NCBI GenBank assembly: GCA_023229785.1
Contig: JALNYV010000007.1
Coordinates: 1-64,000 of the forward strand
Direction of reading: 5' to 3'
DNA: 64,000 nucleotides
Source of the DNA: Candidatus Dojkabacteria bacterium
Lineage (GTDB): Bacteria > Patescibacteria > Dojkabacteria > SC72
Both the position numbers and the translations under genes were made by a program. Positions 57,503-64,000 of this stretch are shown here, piece after piece; the stretch's first letter is position 1, and every line of letters begins with the position of its first letter. The notes below the pieces were generated by a model. It made no database searches. It was not told the origin of the DNA and saw nothing but the letters and a program-made list of their open reading frames with translations.

Positions 57503-59686
57503 CTAATAGCCAAATTTTAAGTACATGTCATTAGAGTAATTGGAATTAATTTTTTCTTCCTGTAATTCCATTTGCTGTTTCTTTATATATTCTACCATAT
57601 CCTCCTCCGACATTTTAGACTCTGACAACTTTTTCTCCATAAATTCTATCCCATACTTCAGCCCTCATTCATACAAGAAAAACAATCACATCATCATTGC
57701 GGACACCTGATCATCTTTTCCTATGATAGCTTTGTAAGAAGTGCGGTTAGTATTGTCGTTATATTTTGCTTGATAGTTCATTAACTCGTCTAGCAACCCA
57801 TTATCAATACCTTCCATAGAAGAGGCAATCCTTATATTCCTTTGGTCGAAGAAACTCTTAGCAACCTTCACAAGTAAATCTTTCCCGATCACCCGGAATC
57901 ATTCCTTATCTATAGTAAGATTCCCTCCGCCGGTAATATACATAGGAGCGTCGAGAGTCATACCCCTTGATTCTATAGAACGTCTCTGTTCTTGCTTGGC
58001 TTGAGTACAGTCTGCTACGAGATATGGAGGCTTTGGGACCTTGTGTCTCATATAATATTCCTCAATTTTACCTTTGATAAATTGTTTTTGCTCAAAATCA
58101 TCCTTCGGGAGGATTATACTTTCTAATATATAAGGTGTGTATCATTCCGTTCCGATAATAACCAGCGTAGGATTGTCAAATTCTGTGGCCTGATCGTGAG
58201 AAAAGACTATCTCATCAAACTTTTCAGGTACCTTATCGTCCAATAAACCGTCATAATTAAAGATTCCATTGTCGTCAAGATACTCAGAGTATTGCTCCGA
58301 CATCAATAGAGACATTGACACTCTCATTAATTTCTCAATAATCACTTGCTTTTCTCTTTCAGATTTATATTCTACGTCATCCAGAGTGAAACGCATTCCC
58401 ACTTCTGGACGATTTTCATAGTATTCATATCTAGCGTCCATTAATTTCTGGTAATCCAATTCCTCGATGCTATTGACTTTATCAAATCCATATTTTAATC
58501 GTAACCTATGAACTAATTCGTCTTGGGATTCTTTTCGCTGTGTTTGTTTTAACTCGGCGCGAATAAGTCCTTCATAGAATCGATTCTTCTTCGAGTCTTT
58601 ATTCACCGTAGAGATGTAGATTTTTGGTATTCCGGAATGCCCGGAAGAAATTTCCTCGTAAACATCCCTAGATATATGCGCTGCTTCATCGACAATTACC
58701 ATGGTAGGTCTTGATCCTCTACCCGGTTCCTTAGCTTCCTCAGAAAGGAAGGTTATATATCCATTTGGTTCCCCACCGTCCATGAAGTAAAGCGACTTCT
58801 CGGTAGACTTTCGTACAAACATCTGACCTTTCTTTAGTTTTTTATTTAGGGAAATGATCTTTTTAATTACTGATAGGTTAGACGCGTGAGATAATCCATA
58901 GAAGTGGACTACCGCTCAGTCTGTTTTTTCCCTGGGGGCGATTATTTCCCTCTCGGTTCGTAGGGAAGCTATCAGTCCACATATCATCGATTTCCCGGCT
59001 CCGCGAGAAACTGCTAGGTAAGTCTCCTCTCATATATTATATAGGAACTTTAATTGTCGTTTCTGTAGAACTCTACCGTCTCCGAAGTCCATTAGACCCT
59101 CAAACATAGAGGTTCTCATCTGTGGCGCATATACTCAGAAGATAGATGTAGAGAAGTAGCTGCCGTTGATAGCATATTTCATTTTCATAGCGTTCTGGTG
59201 GAGGTCTACATCATGAAATTGTTCTATTCAGTCTCTTCCCTTCCCGGTGGAAACTTTCACCGGAGAAAATCTATAGAATCACTCTATGAAATTCTTCATG
59301 GCCAACAAGATCATGTCCGGCATATCTTGTTCAACTACCTTATTTGATCTCTCGCGGAAACCCAAATAACCGCCATGATTATAAACGTCATATTCCTTTA
59401 GGAACTTGATAAGCATATCTTTGATAACTCATTGTACTTTGGGAGTACGTCCTAGGAACTTATTGAAGTCTTCGTTGAATTTAGTACCTTCATTTAGAAT
59501 TGGAACCTTACATAATGTTTCCCTTAAGTTCTTTTTGAGAAGAAAGGTTTTGAAGTCTGTTTCTTTTCGCTTATGGTACCGTTCCTTTGCGAAAGCGGGA
59601 TCGAGTGTGAACCTTAGAGTTGACTCATCTCAGTTATAGAAGAGTCATCGGTCCTTATTAAAATTCTTGTATATAAATCAAAACAT
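57503..59686 (-). CDS. terL: terminase large subunit
   Basis: The product is 727 residues. ATPase: Walker A AVSRGAGKSM (residues 225-234) and Walker B MVIVDEAAH (329-337), followed by a coupling-type IYISTVNKDS. C-terminal nuclease with YLVADCTQAK and KDDQVSAMMM acidic positions. Cuts and translocates DNA into the procapsid. UGA-Gly about 12 times, splitting the gene under standard code. Confidence 0.92.
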
Positions 59687-59715
59687 AGAAAAAAGAGTGA
59701 TGTAAAAATCACTCT
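59687..59715 (-). terminator. terminator overlapping a promoter start
   Basis: Minus strand AGAGTGAT TTTTAC ATCACTCT TTTTTC. Eight-pair stem and T6, immediately before the TerL start codon. The class 1 promoter at 59717-59745 would start transcription inside its 5' arm. Confidence 0.7.
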
Positions 59716-59716
59716 C

Positions 59717-59745
59717 CTTATAATCATTTGGTCGTTAAAAGTCAA
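59717..59745 (-). promoter_or_regulatory. sigma70-like promoter (class 1)
   Basis: TTGACT (plus 59740-59745), 17-bp spacer, TATAAG (plus 59717-59722). Extended -35 AAATTTGACTTT. Directs transcription into TerL. Confidence 0.7.
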
Positions 59746-59752
59746 ATTTGGA

Positions 59753-60067
59753 CTATTCCACTCAGAACTGTTCGTAAGCTTTTTCCAACTGCTTAGCAGT
59801 CAGATCAGCAGTAGACAAACAAAATCACTGCTTTACGTGGCCTCGAGGAAACATTACATTTTTAGTGAGGCAGGTAAGTCATTGGCGCGTCAATTTGTGC
59901 GGAGTAAGTGTTCGTCATTCCTTTATTGCTTTTTCAATCCTACAAAGAGTATCGGCTCTATAGCTTGTATTACATTTTGGATTATTAGGAAACGAGTAAC
60001 TTCGTTTCGCGCTAGTGAACCCTAGTAGGAGTGCTGTTCCTAGTAAAAGCACAAGTAGTTTTTTCAT
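59753..60067 (-). CDS. secreted small protein
   Basis: The product is 104 residues with a signal peptide (KKLLVLLLGTALLLGFTSA, residues 2-20) and four later Cys residues (KCNTS, TLCRI, LTCLT, GFCLS), suggesting two disulfides in an exported form. A variant late motif is 29 nt upstream. Could be a superinfection or envelope protein. Overlap-free with the terminase promoter. Confidence 0.6.
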
Positions 60068-60096
60068 GATAAGTTGGTAAGAGGGTAAAATTTCTT

Positions 60097-60105
60097 ACCT
60101 AAGTT
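60097..60105 (-). promoter_or_regulatory. variant of the GCCTTAGGT motif
   Basis: Minus strand AACTTAGGTAAGAAATTTTAC, 29 nt before the start of the secreted-protein gene. It matches CTTAGGTAAGA and the spacing but not the GC start. Confidence 0.45.
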
Positions 60106-60114
60106 ATAATGATT

Positions 60115-60969
60115 TTATTTTGAATTGCAAGTGTTTTCTTTGTTTAATTTTTTTATTATATATTCGATATCTTTTCCATCATCAAAATACGACAAAACGG
60201 TCCTATAACAAAATCACATTCTGTGGCAAAATTCATTTATGTTTTCATCTCATAAATATTTTATATTTCTTTTATTCTTATTATTCTCTGCTACTGTAGC
60301 CCATCTACAATTTTCTTTGCAATAGTGTCAATCATTATTTATACGATCAATAGTTGTATCTTTTTCTCAATATTCTTTTACGTGATTATTGTAGTTTTCA
60401 AACATATCATTATAAAATTCCTCAAAATTTTTTCGCAAACAACATATTCAACGTCATCAATAATTTTTATAATACCTGCTAGTTGCACACGTGCACCTAT
60501 TATGTAATCATTGATAAATTCTATAAAATCTATGTTTCCTATCTCAGTTTGGTTGCATAGATGCCATACCGTGTTTGAAGCATGGGTTTCTATTTCAATT
60601 TTGGTCTAATTTACATCAGCAACTTAAATGACTCTTTAATCGATTAAGTGTTACTCAATAGATTGTTTTTCAACAAACACATAAACAATCACACGTATTT
60701 GGTTTCCTATCTTCTTGTTCATAAAATTTTATAGGAGATAGATCTCAAAACTTTCTTCATATAAAATCATTTATATTTAATTTGTATCAACATCAACAAC
60801 TTTTAGCAGATCATCTAACTATACTCTGTATTGCTATTTTCTTTTCTTTCCCGCAATCACATTTACATAAAAAATATCTTCTATCTTTTATTTTATGTGA
60901 AAATGACAACACAATCAATTTGTTGAATCTTTTTCAAATATAGAATTCATTTTCTATTAATTTTGCCAT
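60115..60969 (-). CDS. homing endonuclease (HNH/AP2 type) with two zinc domains
   Basis: The product is 284 residues. Two N-terminal zinc-ribbon-like units (CKCDCGKEKK...SCGCGY and CDCLCVCGKTIYG...LSCGCK), then the core YRIYQGLHNRCTC, YYKNYGGRGICCLR, NFEEFYNDMF, EYGEKDTTIDRINNDGHYCKENCRWAT. Paralogue of the two other family members. UGA-Gly at family glycines. Confidence 0.88.
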
Positions 60970-60971
60970 AT

Positions 60972-61253
60972 CTATAAGTTCTCGGCTACATATCCAAGTT
61001 CATCTATAGCGCGGCCGAATGCTTTATTGTCTTTTATGGTTCGTCTATTAATATTTTTTAGGGTAACATCACCACTTTCCATTGCTTCTACTCATGGAGC
61101 AGATGTTGCTGATTGTAGTGGTTGGAATAATCAAGTTTTTTTCTGGATTAGTTCAATAAGACCCCATAGTCTTGTAAGATTTTCTGCAAAGATTTTTTCG
61201 TTCTCTGACGCTTGATTAAGAATTGTTGTGTTTGGTGCTTTACATTCGTCCAT
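60972..61253 (-). CDS. small hypothetical protein
   Basis: The product is 93 residues. Helical with EKIFAENLTRLWGLIELIQKK; two UGA-Gly. The start shares TAATG with the preceding gene's stop. Function unknown. Confidence 0.55.
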
Positions 61254-61564
61254 TATGATAATGTGTTAATAGATAAAGAACATAGATTTAATAGATCATC
61301 TTTATTCATGGTTGCTAGGTTTGTTGATAGTTGAGTGAACTGACTACTGTCTGAGTGATTTACCAAATCATTTATTCAATTACAGTACGTAACAGAAGGT
61401 CGCCACTTATACCTATCCACATATACAGGATATTCCTTTCGTCTTTCAACAATGGTTGGCTCAACCTCAACCGCTTCCATTATTAACTTGATCAGTTCTT
61501 TTTTATCTAGATCTTTGAGATCTATTTCCTGGTAGAACTTTCCAGAATGTTTAATGTACTTCAT
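61253..61564 (-). CDS. small hypothetical protein
   Basis: The product is 103 residues. Charged N-terminus (KFYQEIDLKDLDKKELIKLIM); one UGA links two parts. TAATG junction with the next gene. Function unknown. Confidence 0.55.
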
Positions 61565-61582
61565 GTGAAAATATTTAAAGAT

Positions 61583-61765
61583 TTAAAAACGTTTTTCAAA
61601 CAATTCTCTATCTCACTTTTTTATCCAAAGATTTCTTCACGCTCAACTTGGAGAATAATATATATGTAAGCAAAGTATCTGTATGTCAATTCATTGTAGA
61701 TCGGTTCAGAAACAAATTCCTCGACTAAATAAATCTATGATAATTTGTAATTTTCGTCTTCACAT
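61583..61765 (-). CDS. possible small protein
   Basis: The product is 60 residues with UGA at the second codon and several later. The frame is clean to TAA but no homology is seen; it could be chance. Confidence 0.35.
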
Positions 61766-61786
61766 AATAATATTTAAAATTTAAAA

Positions 61787-62065
61787 CTATCTAACAACCC
61801 TATTAACTAACTTCTGCTCTTGCTTATCAGACTTCCTTATCCCTTTGGTATCTATCTGCGGGACAACTCCTCCGAGACAAAACGTCAACAGAGTACCGGA
61901 ATAATTAATAACATATGTTCATAAATCCCCCGGGATTACAAATGATTTTCTAAACGGTTGACAGTACGACTTGCCCTTATTCTTGATCACGTCTTTTATC
62001 GCCGCGTCTATACTGATTCCTCATCTCTGTCTCAGTCTATACTTGAAGTGTTTTGTTAATTGCAT
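61787..62065 (-). CDS. small hypothetical protein
   Basis: The product is 92 residues: GGISIDAAIKDVIKNKGKSYCQPFRKSFVIPGDLGTYV then SGTLLTFCLGGVVPQ. Possibly a small beta-sheet plus helix protein; UGA-Gly twice. Function unknown. Confidence 0.55.
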
Positions 62066-62075
62066 TTGCGGTTAG

Positions 62076-62585
62076 TTAGATAAAAGTTTTTATTTTCTTA
62101 AGTTCCAAAAACTTCTTTTTAAACTTTCTAATAATTGCGATCAGATCTTCAATATCCGGGACCTCATTGATTGAGTCTTCATCCACTTTCATTTGACGTA
62201 CTTTCTCAATTCCAAACTTATCGGTCATAAATATTGTGAACATTTGTTGATGACGTTGTTTATCGCGCGCATTGCAATATGCACATCCTCAGTAAACATT
62301 ATCTTCATCCCAACGATATTTATAACAATCCCTACCAATCCAATGACACGCATTAGCCGTATGCTTTCCACCCTTCCAAAAAACGCGACGATCACAAGTG
62401 ACACATTTAATGTAGCCAGCGTGGTCCGAGTCCCTTGCTCTAATGTAGGCACTAAACGTATCATCAGCCTCTTTCCTAAGTTTCTTCCGAAGATATTCTT
62501 CCTCATACTTAAATAGAACATCTCAATTTTGGTATTTTTTAAATATAGTCGGCGCATGCAATCTTGGTCTTTTACTTTTCTTCAT
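62076..62585 (-). CDS. NinG/Rap-like recombination nuclease
   Basis: The product is 169 residues. The central part CVTCDRRVFWKGGKHTANACHWIGRDCYKYRWDEDNVYGGCAYCNARDKQ matches the NinG (Rap) family of phage lambda, with two CxxC-type pairs and the RWDExNVxGxCxxCN motif. It cleaves recombination junctions. The UGA in VYGGCAYC is a Gly of the motif. The standard code would lose half the protein. Confidence 0.8.
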
Positions 62586-62844
62586 ATCATTTTATAATTA
62601 AATCAATATCTTCTATAACTTTATTTGTCTCAGAACATACATTATTTGCTTTTATATTTATAATAGTCATGCGTTCTTTAAGTTGGTACAAAAGATCTGC
62701 TGTATTATTTTTCTTTTTCTTCTTATCAATATCGGCTATTAATTTGTCACCGGCAGGGCAACTACAAATATATTGGCAAGGTTTACCTTTTACGGTAGTA
62801 CCATTTCTTTCTAGGCCAGTTCAATTGCATTCACTACACGTCAT
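62572..62844 (-). CDS. small zinc-ribbon protein
   Basis: The product is 90 residues. CSECNGTGLE ... CQYICSCPAG resembles a CxxCxGxG-type zinc ribbon as in DnaJ or phage small proteins. UGA at plus 62587-62589 is one base before the NinG start; code 25 adds a few residues to TAA. Confidence 0.55.
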
Positions 62845-62990
62845 TTTGTTTTTTTATTACAAGGTAAAAACTTCTCTCTGTTGAAAACCGGATCAGTTCA
62901 TTGCTGTCGCTGTTTCTCAGAGATCTTCTTAAATTTTGCTACCTTAATTCTTCTTTGTTTTTTCTTTTGGAGTTTCTTCTGTTCGTCCAT
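62811..62990 (-). CDS. small basic protein
   Basis: The product is 59 residues, Lys/Arg/Gln-rich (KLQKKKQRRIKVAKFKKI). UGA (plus 62841-62843) sits in an ATGA overlap with the next gene; code 25 adds ten residues before TAG. Function unknown. Confidence 0.5.
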
Positions 62991-63153
62991 CTTTTCAATC
63001 ATTAAATAAATAATCATAACACCATCGTGCTTTACATAGCACACATTCACAATCTGGATATTGTGGATCATCTCCTTTAAGATACCTTGTAGGACATCTT
63101 TCTCACCGATACCTCTCCATGTATAATTTGGCTATCCATTTTATTACTCACAT
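62944..63153 (-). CDS. small cysteine-rich protein
   Basis: The product is 69 residues: RCPTRYLKGDDPQYPDCECVLCKARWCYDYLF. Four to five Cys in a compact area suggest metal binding. UGA-Gly three times. Function unknown. Confidence 0.5.
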
Positions 63154-63183
63154 GTGTAATGGTTTTACAAATTAAATCAATAC

Positions 63184-63372
63184 CTACTTGGTCTTTTGGT
63201 TTGACAAGTTGAAGTATTTCATAAGTAACATATTGCTTTCTTCCAAACCTTTTATGTATTCTCTTTGCAGATCGTTCAATGTCTTATATAGTTTTAGTAA
63301 TGTTTGATCTACATATGTGTAGAGCAGAGCGACAACAAACATTCATATTAAGAATCCTATTAAGTATTCCAT
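63184..63372 (-). CDS. small membrane-anchored protein
   Basis: The product is 62 residues: N-terminal membrane span (MEYLIGFLIGMFVVALLYTY) then a coiled coil. A second frame across 63095-63300 is open but lacks a good start. Function unknown. Confidence 0.5.
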
Positions 63373-63384
63373 CGGAGTGGTAAG

Positions 63385-63885
63385 ATATAAAAGACTATCA
63401 CAATACGGCTGCGCACAAGTTAACCCGGTTCCTTGTTAGGCAAGGATATGATCTATTTTTCATGAGCCGTCGCACATATACCTGCACGCATGCGTATTGT
63501 AATAGTTAATACGGTGGGGCCCCTCCCACCTAAGGTAATACGGTGGGGGACCGATTGGTTACGGCCTGCCCACCATGCAATCCTATACACCACACTAGAT
63601 AGTGTATAAGCTCTAAGCATACTCTCGTCGATGTCCCGGTGCGCTTTCATCTAGTGTTAGAGGCGTGGACAAACTAATCCTCGAGGACCACCCGGGTCAT
63701 TACCCCGAAGTGCTCCAAAACTATGGATAGCAAATGAGTCGACGTTTTACTATCCTAAGATAAACCAGCGCTCTGCTCATTTCCATATGAGGTTGGTCTT
63801 CAGCTATCCATATATAGATAAGTAGGCGCTATCCTTAGGATCTTATAACCGCTAAGCGTTCTACCTACCTATATATGAACATCTA
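63385..63885 (-). ncRNA. large hairpin-rich non-coding region
   Basis: No convincing gene in ~500 nt. Many complementary arms: CATATATAG/CTATATATG (63809-63817, 63869-63877), GGATAGC/GCTATCC (63725-63731, 63803-63809), AAATGAG/CTCATTT (63732-63738, 63776-63782), CACTAGAT/ATCTAGTG (63593-63600, 63649-63656), two GGTGGG/CCCACC hairpins (63513-63530, 63542-63574), CCTTG/CAAGG (63431-63445) and palindromes CCTCGAGG and CCCGGG. Beside a phage tRNA this resembles the setting of large ornate phage RNAs (GOLLD, ROOL). GC is higher than the flanks. Strand assumed from the tRNA. Confidence 0.45.
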
Positions 63886-63891
63886 AGATTA

Positions 63892-63963
63892 TGCGGAGGC
63901 ACGATTTGCACGTACGATTTCTGCCTTATGAGGGCAACGAGATAACTACTTCTCTACTCCGCA
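63892..63963 (-). tRNA. tRNA-Met (CAU)
   Basis: 72-nt cloverleaf: acceptor TGCGGAG/CTCCGCA, D-stem GAGA/TCTC with loop AGTAGTTA, anticodon stem TTGCC/GGCAG with loop CTCATAA (anticodon CAU), T-stem GTACG/CGTGC with loop TGCAAAT. D-loop lacks GG and T-loop has TGC instead of TTC, unusual for a tRNA. It could be elongator Met or lysidine-type Ile. Confidence 0.8.
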
Positions 63964-64000
63964 TTTTTATCTAATGGTCATCATAAAAATGATCATCTAA

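Noticed and set aside
62225..62557. 110-residue minus-strand ORF
   Set aside because: Overlaps NinG in another frame; NinG carries the recognisable motifs.
63453..63650. 65-residue ORF in the RNA region
   Set aside because: No ribosome-binding site, no homology, and it spans several stable hairpins.
63725..63809. Second tRNA with GGATAGC/GCTATCC acceptor
   Set aside because: Inner arms do not form an anticodon stem with a 7-nt loop nor a T-arm; treated as part of the structured RNA.
1..64000. UGA as tryptophan (code 4, Mycoplasma-like)
   Set aside because: UGA falls on conserved glycines in at least six families, and TGG is used normally at Trp positions (for example WCSPC, LEWVT).

Overview
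This window reads as part of a tailed phage genome, probably a podovirus, from a lineage that decodes UGA as glycine (genetic code 25). That points to a host in the candidate phyla Absconditabacteria (SR1) or Gracilibacteria. With UGA as stop almost every gene breaks into fragments. With UGA as Gly they join into full-length proteins, and UGA falls on conserved glycines: the KxDG motif of an RNA ligase, the P-loop of a polynucleotide kinase, the HINGIK motif of an HNH endonuclease, the YYGGRGI-type motif of homing proteins and the KDG turn of a thioredoxin. TAA and TAG are the stops. All coordinates here assume code 25.

Layout. 1-12.1 kb, plus strand: early and middle genes. They include a MazZ-like dATP/dGTP diphosphohydrolase, an SSB with an acidic tail ending in Phe, an HNH homing endonuclease, an RNA ligase plus polynucleotide kinase/phosphatase, a cell-wall hydrolase, a metallophosphatase, a sigma-like factor, an HslV-like Ntn hydrolase and a Cas4/RecB-like nuclease. 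12.1-12.3 kb: a structured RNA and a bidirectional terminator where the two strands converge. From 12.3 to 63.4 kb everything is on the minus strand. Read in transcription order (right to left) this comprises: small genes and NinG (63.4-61 kb), a homing endonuclease, TerL (59.7-57.5 kb), a giant virion protein of about 3,600 residues split by a frameshift (57.5-46.7 kb), a small gene, portal, scaffold, major capsid, tail adaptor, nozzle-like protein, a long series of tail fibre and receptor-binding genes (38.5-19 kb), a lysis module (holin-like proteins and amidase, 19-17 kb), a phosphoesterase, thioredoxin plus a stand-alone NrdD glycyl-radical domain, another homing protein and a C1q-like tail protein. 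63.4-64 kb: a hairpin-rich non-coding region next to a tRNA-Met(CAU).

Regulation. Two promoter-like families are visible. The first is a sigma70-like class with an extended -35 box (ATTTGACTTT, 17-bp spacer, TATAMT). The second is a GCCTTAGGT motif lying 29-32 nt upstream of the start codon of most structural transcription units, probably the late promoter. The phage sigma-like protein at 7.7 kb is the natural candidate to read it.

Most notable: many genes end in an ATGA overlap whose UGA would be a stop in the standard code, as though the genome was recoded recently. Also notable are the ornate RNA region, a three-unit palindromic repeat at 26.1 kb, and two frameshifts (an A6 run in the giant gene and an 8-bp duplication at 31.97 kb). 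All translations were done by eye; the giant gene was spot-checked only.
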